NCBI RefSeq assembly: GCF_052857255.1
Contig: NC_135497.1
Location: 182,876,204 to 182,940,203 of the forward strand
Length of the DNA stretch: 64,000 bases
Source: Amblyomma americanum
Lineage: Eukaryota; Arthropoda; Arachnida; Ixodida; Ixodidae
Direction: 5' to 3'
Made by a program: the position numbers and the translations under genes. Shown piece by piece: positions 32,918 to 43,454 of this stretch. Below the pieces are notes generated by a model. That model did no database searches, was not told the origin of the DNA, and saw only the letters and a program-made list of their open reading frames with translations. Position 1 is the stretch's first letter. Every line of letters starts with the position of its first letter.

Positions 32918-35040
32918 TTACACAGTCTTTGTAGTATTTTGGGACATCAGCCACGTAGTGCACCACTGCTGTATGTTATCCAGGTCATTTTCGAGGATGT
33001 AAGCATCCTCGGCGTTAGATATGGGGCGGTAGAGTACGCAATCATCCGCCAAAAGGCGGATGCTAGATGTTACCGTGGAAGGCAAATCGTTAATGTATAT
33101 TAGAAAGAGCAAGGGGACAAGAACTTTGCCTTGGGGTGCTCCTGAAAGAACGTGTAAGATGATGAGAAGTCATTAGCGGAAACAAATTGCATGCGGTCAG
33201 TTAAAAAGCTTCGAATCCAGTTCAAGACGCTAGGATGAATATTTAACAAGGACATTTTAAGTCGAAGGCTGGAATGAGGCACTTTATCGAAAGCTTTCTC
33301 GAAATCTAGAAATAGCGCATCAGTTCGGATATTGCAGTCAAGATAGGAATGAATGTCATGCAGGAACAAAGCTTATTGGGTTTCACATGAATGGTCTTTC
33401 TAGAATCCGTGTTGGTTTGGATGAAAAAAGTTGACCGATGTTAGAAATGTGGCAACATTAGAGTAAATGACGTGTTCGATGATCTTAGATCATACACTGG
33501 TAAGTGAAATGGGTCGATAATTACCTGGGGATGATCTGTCACCTTTCTTAAAAACTGGAATCACCTTCCCAATTCGCCAGTCTTGTGGAACGGAGCCTGT
33601 ATCAAGCGCCTGTTAAAAAATGAGGGAAAGAATAAGACTGCAAACATGTTTAGTATTCTTCAAGACTTTGGAATTAATTCCATCGATACCGCTGGAAGAT
33701 GAAAATTTTAGCGAGTCGATAATATTAACAAAACCATGTGCGTTGAAGGTGATGCCATCCATTGGTGGATGCGGCAAAGGCGAGGGATCAGGGACATCAC
33801 GAGTTGTTTCATTAGTAAAAACTGAAGAGAATGCATGGTTCAAGACATGGGGTACGTCGGACACGCCGACTGGTGAGCCAGTGCTGTCAATGAGAGAAAT
33901 AGTATTATCAACATCGGGGATCATTGTTTTCCAGAAGCGCTTAGGGTTGCTTTGTAACATTTCAGGGAGGGTAGTGGAAAAAAATCCGGAGTTTAGTTTG
34001 GGTAGCGATATCGGAATATTGCAAGGCAGTGGCGTGGTATTTGTTCCAAGCACATTTGGTGTTAGATAACTTGGCAGAACGGAAAAGGCGCTTTTTCTTA
34101 TTATTTAAACGCTTTAGTGTAACATTAAACCATGGAGAACGTTTTCGCTCTGTTATGCTGATGGTGGGGATGTAAAGTCGAATCAAATGCACTATTTCTG
34201 ACTTGAAGAGAGACCAGTTCGACTCAGCAGAACGTAAGTAGTAGGTAGAAGCAAAATGATTATGAAAAACAAGAAGGTCACGATTCATGCTATTGTAGTC
34301 TCCATTGTCCTATAGCGTTAGTACCTTTTTGGATTTAGGACTTTTGGTAACGCTGGTTGAAAAGGTAGTGTGAAGTACAACGTGGTCACCAAGGCCCGTA
34401 AGGTACGAAGGAGCACTGAATTCGTCATGGTGAGTAGCTAAAATAAGGTCAAGAATGTTTGATGTACGGTCAGTCGTGCGGGTGGGCTCAGAAACAATTT
34501 GAGACAGGCCGATAGTTAGGCATGAGTTTAAGAATTCACTAGATGCCTGACTTCTTGCTAGGGTGCGGGACATATCATTCCTATCTATGGACGGAAAGTT
34601 GAAATCGCCGAAAAGCAAAATGGGGGTGCGTAGGTAAGATGAGATTAGCGAATCGAGCGTGTCATGAAAGAGCGTTATGAAGAAACTGTCCGTATCAGGC
34701 GGTCGACACCACATACCGATGGGTACGCGAGGGGATGAAGCATGATAGCACACCCAAATCATTTCCGACGAGGTTAGTGCGTTAACAATGGAACAATTTA
34801 GAAGGCGCTTGGCAGCGATAAGAACGCCGCCGCCACGGCAGCCGTCAGGTCTGTCTTTTCGGAATATATCAGTCAGGAAGTTCGGGCAGGATTTCGGAAT
34901 CTAAGATTAATGAATTTAGCCATGTTTCAGTCAGCAAAACGACGTTACTGGATGATGCGCTGATAAGACTACATAATGAATCACGCTTGGGTATTATACT
35001 GCGATTTTTAGTGTAAAAGAGGGACAGATGATCGCTTTTG
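32918..35040 (-). pseudogene. LINE ORF2: endonuclease and reverse transcriptase, frameshifted
   Basis: Endonuclease motifs in order: VVLLTETWL (near 34920), DGCRGGGVLIA (near 34840), LLFGDFNFPSIDR (near 34590), SNILDLILAT and LGDHVVLHTTF (near 34390). These include the catalytic-type Glu, Asp-Asn and His positions. Reverse transcriptase motifs: SSSGIDGINSKVLKNTK (near 33680), LFLDFEKAFDKVPHSSL (near 33310) and SIRLLADDCVLYR, in which LADD replaces the usual FADD/YADD box (near 33050). At least three frameshifts separate these blocks, for example before 34840 and between 33369 and 33112. The RT thumb region continues to about 32160. Confidence 0.85.
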
Positions 35041-35075
35041 GACCGTACGTTACTGCTGAGGGGAATTGGTGGCTG

Positions 35076-35981
35076 CTATGTTTTACGTTCGAGCACCTTC
35101 TCAGCGGTGTGATCAAAAATGTACGTTTTACCGACAGAGACTAGCCTATTGGGACGGAGCTTGTAGGGAATGTGGTTAGCTTTCGCAAATTCATTGAGGC
35201 GTTTACGGGCGAGTCGGGTGTTAGCGGAGAAGTCTTCGCTGATTGCGTAATCAGTCGATTTAAGCTTATAAGCTGATGATAAAACACGTTCTTTGTCCTT
35301 TAACTGCAGAACTTTTACTATGATTGGCTGGTGCTTTTCTCTTTTGAATGTGCCCAGACGATGCGCTCGCTCGATATTATTGCTTTCAATGGTTATATTC
35401 AGTTTCTCCTGGGAGTGATCAATTATTAACTTTTCAAAATCACTCCAGCTTTCATTTTCGGCATCTTTGAGCCCATAGAACACCAAATTGCTTCGGCGAG
35501 ACATGTTTTCAAGGTCATCCATTCGGGCAGTCAAAGTAGATACCTGAGCTGAGCAGTTGTTGATATGCTTTGTACTGTCAATTTGAGATCTTACATTTGA
35601 AATAGACTGGGAATCTGTCTCAGTCTTCGCAAGCCTAATGTTTACGGGCGCAAATGCTTCCTGATGCTCTTCAAGGGTAGACTTGATAGAGCTTAGCTGC
35701 TCAAGGATTGTTGACTGCCCGGATTGTAAAACTGTAAGCGTGGCAAGTATATCATTGGAATTGTCAGCAGCAGAGGAGGGGGGAGGCCCTGGATTTGTTT
35801 CCACATCCCCGGCCAGCAATAGTAGTTTCAGCAACATGTGGCAACACTCGTAAAACATAGCAATAGATCGCCGTGGCCCCGGCAGCACAAACAGACAGCG
35901 GTTACTGGAGCGCTTGGCGTAAATGCTGTGATAATTAATTACCTGCGTAACGAAGAAGCGAAGGCAGTTAGGGCGATCCAT
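35076..35981 (-). CDS. LINE ORF1 protein with N-terminal 2A-like peptide
   Basis: This is an intact 301-residue frame. Residues 1-57 contain a Cys-rich, hydrophobic segment (CCHMLLKLLLLA) that leads directly into GDVETNPGP at 58-66. That is the canonical 2A motif D(V/I)ExNPGP, which causes ribosomes to skip the final Gly-Pro bond. Residues 90-160 look like a heptad-rich coiled coil. LENMSRRSNLVFYGLKDAEN (about 155-175) starts the RRM-like fold, followed by IERAHRLGTF and the basic C-terminal domain typical of L1-type ORF1 nucleic-acid chaperones. 2A motifs at ORF1 N-termini are known in some APE-type LINEs of animals. Activity here is inferred. Confidence 0.85.
   Translation of the reverse strand: MDRPNCLRFFVTQVINYHSIYAKRSSNRCLFVLPGPRRSIAMFYECCHMLLKLLLLAGDVETNPGPPPSSAADNSNDILATLTVLQSGQSTILEQLSSIKSTLEEHQEAFAPVNIRLAKTETDSQSISNVRSQIDSTKHINNCSAQVSTLTARMDDLENMSRRSNLVFYGLKDAENESWSDFEKLIIDHSQEKLNITIESNNIERAHRLGTFKREKHQPIIVKVLQLKDKERVLSSAYKLKSTDYAISEDFSANTRLARKRLNEFAKANHIPYKLRPNRLVSVGKTYIFDHTAEKVLERKT
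35784..35810 (-). other. 2A-like translational recoding motif
   Basis: The nine codons read GDVETNPGP, preceded by LLKLLLLA. Family consensus places ribosome skipping between the last Gly (residue 65) and Pro (66). The upstream hydrophobic run could also act as a signal peptide, as described for some 2A-like sequences. Confidence 0.85.
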
Positions 35982-36364
35982 TCTGTAGCGCTGCCGAGGC
36001 CAGTAAGCGATGCGACGGTTTGGACGGGCTTTATGTAGCCAAATCCAGGGGCGGGCACGGTGATTGTCGCAGATAGCGATGACGGTGGCCAGGGGCTATG
36101 AAGATAATGCAGTAGAAGCAAAGTATCCGTAGTTGTAGGCAGAGGCTCGCACTTCGCTGTCCAAGCTTGATCGTGCAGCGGTTGTTCCATGTCGGTATGG
36201 GCATGCGCAGAGGGAAGCACAGGCAACGGGACGACTGTCGATGATGTGCAGGCGGACAGCACTCCGAGGACAGCGAGCAGACGGGGCCAGGAAAGTGGGG
36301 TGAACCGCGCAACGAAGAAGCATAGGCAGTTAGGGCGATCCATTTCTGTAGCGCCGCCGAGGCC
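35946..36364 (-). repeat. Duplicated LINE 5' leader (two copies, 361 bp apart)
   Basis: About 57 bp at 35946-36002 are repeated at 36307-36364 with few differences, including the ATG and the codons for MDRPNCLRFFV / MDRPNCLCFFV. The upstream copy opens a 134-codon frame (36343-35939) that starts with a signal-peptide-like stretch and ends before ORF1. This resembles monomeric 5' promoter repeats of some LINEs or a partial duplication. Confidence 0.75.
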
Positions 36365-36390
36365 GCTCTTGATGTTGAATATATCAACCT

Positions 36391-37840
36391 GCCGCCATTG
36401 CGTATTCTTCGGCAGCTGGCTTTGTCAAGAGTGCCTTCTGCTGCAGCAGTGAGGACAAGAAAAATCCTGCAGTATTTTGTTTTTGGTTTTGAATTCTGTA
36501 TTTATCTTCATAGCATGTTTTCGTGCGATGACTTTTGATTCACAACTCCAAGAGCCACTCATAAAGGTGACAAAAATGGAGAGGGCCGTGTTACAACCCT
36601 GCTCGGGATGGGACGTTTTACCATCCGTTGTCCCCATAAAAAAAGGATGCCTGGCTGTGAAAGTACCTGGAGAGGCTTTGCCACGCTTGACTCGGGGGGA
36701 ATGACCTTCTCTTTGACTGGTTCCCAGCAAGAGGCGACCGACGATGGACTGACGACAGGGGAAGGCGGGAACGGTGCCTTCAAGCAAGTAACCGTGTCTG
36801 ACAGGATCCGGCCCTCTCAGGAGAGAGCTTGCCGCAGTTGTGGCCCGCTCCGCCGCACGAATCACCTGTGTGCCGCTTGTAATACGGTTTCACTACTGTG
36901 CGAAATGGCAGCGGATTTTTGATTTCTCCTCGCCCATATGTGCTGGGACTCCGCTCACCACGAGCTGTGCGACTTTTCCCATCATGGAGAAATGTGCCTC
37001 GTGTTGAATTGGCCACCACCTGGCGAAGCAAAAATCTTTTAACTTCTTTTTTATTATATTTTTTTGATTAAACACTTACTACTTCTACTTCGCGCCTGTC
37101 CCTCTCCTCTCGTCACTTTTTGCACATTGGGAGGTTTCGCCGGCCCCACCTCCGGGGGAGAGCTCCCTTACCTGCCGGAGCTACGCGGCTTATTGGCCGC
37201 GGCCTTGGTAGCTGCCTGACGTGTGAAAGAATCTAACCAATAGCCATCTCTCAACATGTGTACGGAGATGCGAGCGTTGTAGGAGGGTGCGAACAAGAAA
37301 AAGTAGCCGGGAAGGGCTCGCCAACTTTTGTGCGTGATGGCGGGTTCTCTGCTGCTTGCAGAAGTGTATTATTTGGCTCAGGTGCTCGTGGTAACACAAT
37401 GCAGTGATTGAGCAAGTTGATGTCCTCTACTCGTAAGGTGTTTCAGAGCCCCTTGAAGGGTGGCAAGCGAAATCCAAAAATTATTTGGACAGTTGAAACA
37501 TTTTCGCGGTCGTAAAGTGCGAAAATGCGTCGCTTTTTCGCACTTCTTTAATATAACCTCAGCCAGAAAAGGAATTTCACAACCAGCCACAGGAAGCGGA
37601 CCTAAAAATAGCGCGCGATCAAAAATACAGACTTGATCCTGATATCAAAAAATGCACTCGAGCCCAACCCGTCCCAGAGGAAATAGCTCGCTAGAAGGTT
37701 CAAACGCTACACGCTTCAAACGGGCATGCAGCCACGTTTCAAAGAACAAAGCGAACGCAGCTGCTTCCTTTGCAATATCTTTGCAATAGGGTATATGTGA
37801 TATGATGATGTAATGCGAATTCTATTTCATTATGATTATT
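36391..37840. other. Spacer, no recognised gene
   Basis: The frame 36608-36922 (+) is open and ends CRSCGPLRRTNHLCAACNT, with four clustered Cys residues, but matches no family I know. It overlaps an equally long opposite-strand frame, so I call no gene. It could be 5' sequence of another retroelement. Confidence 0.35.
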
Positions 37841-38390
37841 TTAACGTGACAGCGTTACGGGTCCTTTGTTGCAGAAAACCGAGGTCATCGTCGTCCTTGA
37901 GCAAACCACCCACGAAAAATACACAGAGGATGAATCTAGGAGGTAGGTGGACCACTTAGATCACGTGACCTTGAGACGTTATCACAACCTACCCATCGTG
38001 CCAGTTGGCAGTTAAATTTATGATTGGTCGCGAGAGCTTGATAATGACCAATTCCGCATATACGGGGATTAAATGCATTATTAGTATCGCGTCATACCCT
38101 TACGGCGGAGCTGAAGTGTCACCCAGTTTTTGTGCGAACGCAATACTTCACACGGTCGAACCCAGCCCCGAAAATTGTGGCGTGCATGACCTTGAGCTCG
38201 ATCTTGTTAAACCTGCAGAAATAAAACAAATATTGCCGCGCCTGGGTCTCGAACCCGCGGTCGTCCGCACAGTACAGCTGCGCTGTCCACTGCACGAGAG
38301 CACTTTGCTATCGCCGCAGTCAACCGCACCCCCGGTTGTTCCCCTAACACGCTATCTCTCTGAACATTGCACGTCGTCGTCTAGGGGACG
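37841..38390 (+). repeat. Dispersed repeat F, copy 1
   Basis: This shares blocks with the minus strand of 47560-47900: acgtgacagcgtta/acgcgacagcgtta at one end, then gatcacgtgacctt.....cgt.atc.caacct, then gtggcagttggcattaaa/gccagttggcagttaaa and gattggtc. A tRNA-like segment lies near its right end. Confidence 0.6.
38225..38330 (-). mobile_element. tRNA-like segment (SINE-type) in repeat F
   Basis: The minus strand contains a B box gggttcgagaccc (38248-38260) and upstream gtgcagtggacagcgcagctg, with tRNA-like spacing. It is a different SINE or tRNA relic from the Ruka-like copies. Confidence 0.45.
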
Positions 38391-39069
38391 TTGACTTGGT
38401 ACGAAAGTTTAAGAGAAATTATTCTCGAGGACAATGTAAGGCAATGTCTTGGCAAGAGTCAAGAGAATTCGAAGAACATGTTAAGACAATGTGTTGGCAG
38501 TGGTAAAGAGAATTCGAAACTAAATGCTTTCGCACGTCCTACTCGATTTAATGGCGTTAAATGTGCGATTTTTTCCCACTTCGTTATTGCTGCATGGTAC
38601 CACTATCGCTCTTATCAGTCAGCCAAACGGGCGAATGATAAGAATCGATTACTATCCAAAAGAAATTATTTTATCACAGTGACACTACATTGATTCCGCG
38701 ATTTCTGTTCACTACCCTACAAACCAGAAGTCGCGGTTAATCACTCTGAAGAGGCGATGTCACTGTTATCGCTTTCGACCTTTGCTGACAAAAAAAAAAC
38801 ATATTTGAAATAGGACACGGTAAATGAAATTTATGAGGACGAGGAAAGACACAAGAGAACAGCTCCATCAGTTGCAACTCAAGTGACATTGATTGGCCAC
38901 GTCTTCCATTTCGTTTTGTGCGAAGCAGCATGACGAGCTGATAACCGCACGGTCTTGCTTACCTGATATTTTAGTTTTTATCATTCACCCGTTCAGAAAT
39001 GCCTTCATCCTCGATGCAATTGATTAAAAACCTCTTAGACAAATTAAAAATGAACATTGCTTTCGATGA

Positions 39070-39215
39070 AATGAAAGGCGAAGTAACTGTCTCACTTATC
39101 GGTGGACAACTCAGCCGAGCCGTGAGGGAAGGCAGGAAGGTGGGAGAGAAAGAAGAAAGAGTGCAGGATTTACTGTAGTGTAAGGCATCGAAACGCGGCC
39201 ACGGTCGGTTGAATT
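39070..39215 (-). mobile_element. Internally deleted SINE fragment
   Basis: It carries gaagtaactgtctcacttatcgg, the gagccgtgagggaagg block and aaacgcggccacggtcgg in SINE order, but with the central ggggatctttaa...cgcacag section missing and no B box. Confidence 0.65.
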
Positions 39216-39486
39216 TTACTGATAAAACTGTGGCTTTATGTCTTTTCTCGTCCTCATAAAATTAATTTACGATGTCCTCCTTCAACTAAGAGTACTTATT
39301 TCTTATCATGTGCAAAGGTCGAAGGCGAGAACAGAGGCGAGAAGGCTTTCCCGCGCAGTTTCCTTCAGAGCCATTAACCGCGAATTGTGGACTGGGCCTT
39401 CCAAAAGATGCCTTGCAAAGTAAATAAGGTCATAATTCTTGCTGATAGCTTTTCTGTGCTGAGCCGTTCCCTAACATTTTTCATTA

Positions 39487-39828
39487 CCCGCCGCGGTGGC
39501 TGAGTGGTTAGGGCGCTCGCCTACTGATCCGGAGTTCCCAGGTTCGAACCCAACCGCGGGGGCTGCGTTTTTATAGAGGCAAAACGCTAAGGCGCCCGTG
39601 TGCTGTGCGATGTCAGTGCACTTTAAAGATCCCCACGTGGTCGAAATTATTCCGGAGCACTCCACTACGGCACCACTTTCTTCCTTTCTTCTTTCACTTC
39701 CTCCTTTATCCCTTCCCTTACGGCGCGGTTCAGGTGCCCAACGATATATGACACAGATAGTGCGCCATTTCCTTTCCACAAGAAACCATTTATTATTATT
39801 ACTATTATTATTATGATTATTATTTTTT
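39487..39828 (+). mobile_element. Full-length tRNA-derived SINE (reference copy in this window)
   Basis: The head is cccgccgcggtggctgagtgg with A box ggctgagtggttagggcgc and B box ggttcgaaccc (39541-39551). The body is about 220 bp (ctgtgcgatgtcagtgcact, ttcctttcttctttcacttc, aggtgcccaacgatatatga). It ends in a (ttatta)n tail. It shows the A-box/B-box layout of an RNA polymerase III promoter. Confidence 0.92.
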
Positions 39829-39829
39829 T

Positions 39830-40510
39830 TCCGCCGCATGTGAAAGAAGTGCCTTTTCGGTGGGTACCCGGTCGTTGCGGCATTGATGCTAATGTGATGG
39901 CTGATTTTCAGCAAACTCTACCCTTTTGGGACTTGTGGTACCATTAATTCCTGACACTGTTCATTTGACAATAGCCCGATTTCAACGGTTCCTGCTACTG
40001 CACTCGTTGAGTCATGAGCCTCTCCTTGCTACAGCGGATTTTCAGCATTTGACTTTTCCTTAGAGTGTCCGCTTATGCAGCTCAAGGCAATGCGAGGCAC
40101 CTATGACCGTCTTGCGGTGCAGAATACCACGATTAAATCTTTATTTGTGCGGATCAAATGATCAAGTACATTGTCTCTCCTCTCCTGTCGGTGGTGTGTG
40201 TATCTGCGTAAAATTCATTTGCAGATTCCCTTCGCTCGATTAGGCCTTCCACTATCTATTCCGGTCCTTTTCTCATCTGGGGCAAACGCCAGGGGATACG
40301 TCCTAAAACCAGGGAGCGATTATCCTCATAAATACATCATTGCGTCAGGGAGATTCCTTTATTAGTTACGAGTGTCTGATTTTTTTCCACTACAACAAAA
40401 TTTAATTTACATAAACCTTAACTGTTCCGAATGTATGAATGTGCAAGACACCCTGGCATATCCCCCATTGTGCGTGTGTGCCATTCCTCCAGAGGCCAAG
40501 AACAACAACG
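39830..40510 (+). mobile_element. RNase H-type LINE 3' fragment (family G, copy 1)
   Basis: After the SINE tail the frame reads VPFRWVPGRCGIDANVMAD, the C-terminal RNase H motif (WVPGH.G..GNE.AD) with substitutions. Many stops follow. The 3' end, gtgtgccattcc....gaggccaagaacaacaac near 40480-40505, matches 46810-46845 (gtatgtgccattatatgaggccaacaacaacaa), so the two fragments are one family. Confidence 0.65.
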
Positions 40511-40915
40511 CGGCGGCCGCGTTTGCATGGAGGCGAAGCGCGAAAGGCTCCCGCTTGCTTCAAAGCGCCCGTCGACCACCCTCGCGTCCCGCTTCCACAC
40601 CGGCCAATTTCAAACACCAGACAGCGGTCTCTTCCTTGTAACCGGTGTATTCCTTGATACCATCGAGAAAAGACTCTGGGGGTACACAATGGTGTCACCG
40701 TGACAAACAAGGGCCAGTTTATCCCAAAATAAAAAGAATCGCGATGCTGTGCGGGCTGACCCCGGAGGGAGTCCTCTGTGGCGTCTCTATATTGAATCAA
40801 ATGTGGCGCCTATCTGTGTCGTGAAAATCGCCTATAGCTGCAAAGGCGCTAGACGGACGCATCCCAACCAGGAGACACATTGCTTATTTAACGCAAAAAC
40901 CCAGCAACCAAACTA

Positions 40916-41153
40916 GCCGCTGCGGAGGCTCAGTGGTTACGGCGCTCGGCTGCTGACCCGAAAGACGCGGGTTCGATCCCGGCTGCGGCAGTCGAATTTC
41001 GATGGAGGCGAAATTCTAGAGGCCCGTATGCTGTGCGATGCCAGTGAGCGATAAAGAACCTCAGGTGGTCGAAATTACCGGAGTCCTTCACTACGGCATC
41101 CCTCATAGCCTGAATCGCTTTGGGACGCTAGGCCCTCATAAACCATAAACCAA
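40916..41153 (+). mobile_element. SINE of the 'cataaacc' tail subfamily, with 11-bp TSD
   Basis: It begins gccgctgcggaggctcagtgg, with A box ctcagtggttacggcgctc and B box gggttcgatccc. It ends catagcctgaatcgctttgg...cctcataaaccataaacc. The direct repeats caaccaaacta at 40905-40915 and 41154-41164 fix both boundaries. Confidence 0.92.
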
Positions 41154-41223
41154 CAACCAAACTAACCAAGCTGGGTAATCCATAGCTTAATGGCACACTA
41201 CATGTGGACGAAGAAAAGTTGCC

Positions 41224-42721
41224 CTGCATCATTAGGGTCACCATTATTATCATACGCCAGACTACACCCACTGTAGGGCAAAGGCCTCTCCCATATCCCT
41301 CCATTTTACCCGCGCCTGTGCCTGCGGCGGCCCTTCTCCCTCGCAAACTTCCTAACCTCATACGCCCCCTATCCTTCTGCCGCCACTGTTGCGCTTCCCT
41401 TCGCTTGGAATACAGTCTTTTACCCTAAGGACCATCGGTTATTTGGCCTTCGTATTGCAGGCCCTGCTCAAGCCTATTTCTTCCTCTTGATTTCGACTAG
41501 GATGTCACTAACACACCTTTGTTCCCTCACCCACTCTGTTCTCTTCCTATCTCTTGACGTTACACCTATCATTTCCCTTTTAATTGCTCGCTGCGTTGTC
41601 CATTTAAGTTGAACCCTTTTCGTTAGCCTCCACATTCCCGCCTTGTAGGTGAGTACAGGAGAGATATAGCTATTATATACTCCTCTCTCGAAGGATATTG
41701 GTAAACTGACATTCACGATGTGAGAGTACCTTCCAAATTCACTTCACTCCAACCGTATTTTTGTAGTTATTTCATTGTTGTGGTCCGAATCTGCGGTATC
41801 TATCTGCCCTAAATACCCATATTCCCTTACAACTTCCAGCGCCTCGCTACATATTTTAAACTGCTGCTCCATTTCAGGGACTGTTCAACATTATTTTTCT
41901 GTATTACGATTTTTCGACTCACCGATTTGTTTTCCCTGCCTAGCTCATTGATCACGTCTTGCAATTCGCCCCTGAAATGAATAGGGAGGAAATGTCATCA
42001 GCGAGTCGCAGATTACTAAGGTGTTATCCATTTGCTCTTATCCCCAACTGTTCGAAATGCAGGTCTCCGAATACCTCGCGTAAACAGGCGGTAGATATCT
42101 CGCTGCCTGGTACCTTTCCTTAATGGGATTTTACTACTTTTTTTATGGAGGTTTATGGTGGCTGTGCACACCCATAGATATCTCAGAATTTTTATACGAG
42201 GCCCATCTACACCTTGATTTAGTAATGCATGAATGACTGCCAATTCATTGACTGAGTCACTTGTTTCCTTGTAATCTATGAAGGCCACATATAGGGGTTG
42301 CTTAAATTCTACGCATTTCTCTGTCACCTGATTGATGGTGTGGACGTGGTCTATTGTCGAGTAGCCTGTACGAAAGCCAGCCTGATCTCTTGGTTGATTG
42401 AAGTTTAAGGTTGCCGTGATTCTATTGGCGGTGATCTTACTAAGTACCTCGCAGCTAACGGACAGTAAGCTGGTCGGTCTGCAAGTTTTCAAGTTCTTGA
42501 TATCCCTTTTCTTATGGATTAAAATAATATTAGCGTCCTTTAAAGATTCGGGTACGCTCGAGGTCATGAGGCACTGCTTATACGGGGTGACCAATTTTTC
42601 TAGCATAACTTGCGCCCTGTCCGGCCCCAGAGTAACCAATCCCTGTTTTGGTGAGGGAATAGAAATAGGAAGCCCGCAAAACGCGGTAAATAACCTCGAA
42701 AGGTGTGGCGCACGCAAAGGC
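41224..42721 (-). mobile_element. RTE-like LINE, decayed reverse transcriptase
   Basis: The frame 42717-42016 carries RT motifs in order: DANIILIHKKRDIKNLKTCR, PTSLLSVSCEVLSKI, DQAGFRTGYSTIDHVHTI and PLYVAFIDYKETSDSV. In the last, the catalytic DYEKAFDSV-type block has Glu-Thr for Ala-Phe. The frame 41716-41474 carries the RTE C-terminal region (SYISPVLTYKAGMWRLTK, RDRKRTEWVREQ). It ends in a gataataatgg-type tail near 41224. Stops and frameshifts lie between the two frames, so it is inactive. The family resembles RTE-BovB-group elements. Confidence 0.82.
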
Positions 42722-43265
42722 GTTTGATTGAGATAAATTAGGAGCCATGCACTCCGCTTGCTTGTGCGAAGGCAGCGTTGTTATGCAAAGTTCAGCTGCG
42801 TGCTACGGACGCGTCGAGCTTAAAGCAATGTTCTTGCAGCATAAAAGAAAAGAAAGGAAAGCTTGGATTGTATCATTGAATTACGCTATATCAAGTCCAA
42901 TCGACTTCCTGGAATAAGGGGACAGACCAGGAATTTCAGTTGCAATCAAAATGTTTTCATCGTCATCTCATTCTGTACTGTTTTCAGATTCCTCCTTCTC
43001 AACAAGTATTTGCACGCAGCTTGGATGGATGAAAAAAAAAGTAACTGTATGCTCCAGAAACAGAGCAACTGCCACCGGTTAATTACTACGTGCAACGACA
43101 CCGTTCCGTTTCAATCTTCCCGTTCTCCCAATAACCTGAGGTAGATCTTTTCCCGGGATTTTGCTTGAAAATTTTGAGAGGGTGAAAGCGCAGGATTAAT
43201 GCACCGTCAGGTGTACTGTTAAATTGATTATATATTCAAACACAGTAAAATTACATCTCAAAACC

Positions 43266-43454
43266 AATTGTATTACTAATTGTTTTGTGCTATCACAGAT
43301 TAATACGCATTTCACTTACAATTACAATTCACCTCAAGTGACAGGTGGTTATGAATTGTGGTGTGAATATTCATCTTAAAGGCATTTCTTGCAAAGCAGC
43401 AGCGACAGTGCCTTCTGTTCGGCGTCACAGACTTTTCTGCGTGAAAGCAGGCAG
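43266..43454. other. Short spacer
   Basis: No feature recognised between repeat D1 copy C and family E copy B. Confidence 0.4.

Larger units (their letters stand above)
32144..36390 (-). mobile_element. Nearly full-length LINE (L2/CR1-like) with a 2A-bearing ORF1
   Basis: Minus-strand order: 5' leader with a duplicated start region (36390-35946), ORF1 (35981-35076), ORF2 endonuclease and reverse transcriptase (about 35040-32160, frameshifted), and a short 3' end tcaagtaaataaagtaaaag near 32144. An intact 301-codon ORF1 beside a broken ORF2 suggests moderate age. The two-ORF layout with an apurinic-like endonuclease and no RNase H fits the L2/CR1 group. The exact clade needs a phylogeny. Confidence 0.82.
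40690..43265 (+). repeat. Dispersed repeat D1, copy C, interrupted
   Basis: The outer parts (about 40790-41223 and 42722-43265) align with 56610-57589 of copy B. Markers are gtgaaaatcgc..gcaaaggcg, ctgggtaatccatagctta and attgattatat..acacag. It contains a SINE (40916-41153) and an RTE-like LINE that replaces the equivalent of copy A 16150-16500. It ends at 'caatt' exactly where copies A and B switch to CTGGGGCCG, so it is an empty site for the Harbinger insertion. Confidence 0.7.

Noticed and set aside
35784..35810. Endogenous virus signalled by the 2A motif
   Set aside because: The surrounding protein is a LINE ORF1 followed by an endonuclease/RT ORF2. No capsid or RNA-dependent RNA polymerase features are present.
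35838..36452. Plus-strand open frames opposite the LINE leader
   Set aside because: They mirror the coding frames of the LINE 5' region and show no family features.
36425..36922. Overlapping 146- and 104-codon frames as a zinc-binding protein
   Set aside because: Four Cys in CRSCGPLRRTNHLCAAC are suggestive, but the opposite frame is equally long and no known domain fits.
39471..39914. 147-codon minus-strand open frame
   Set aside because: It is read from the reverse strand of a full-length SINE, including its (ATT)n tail as an Asn/Ile run.
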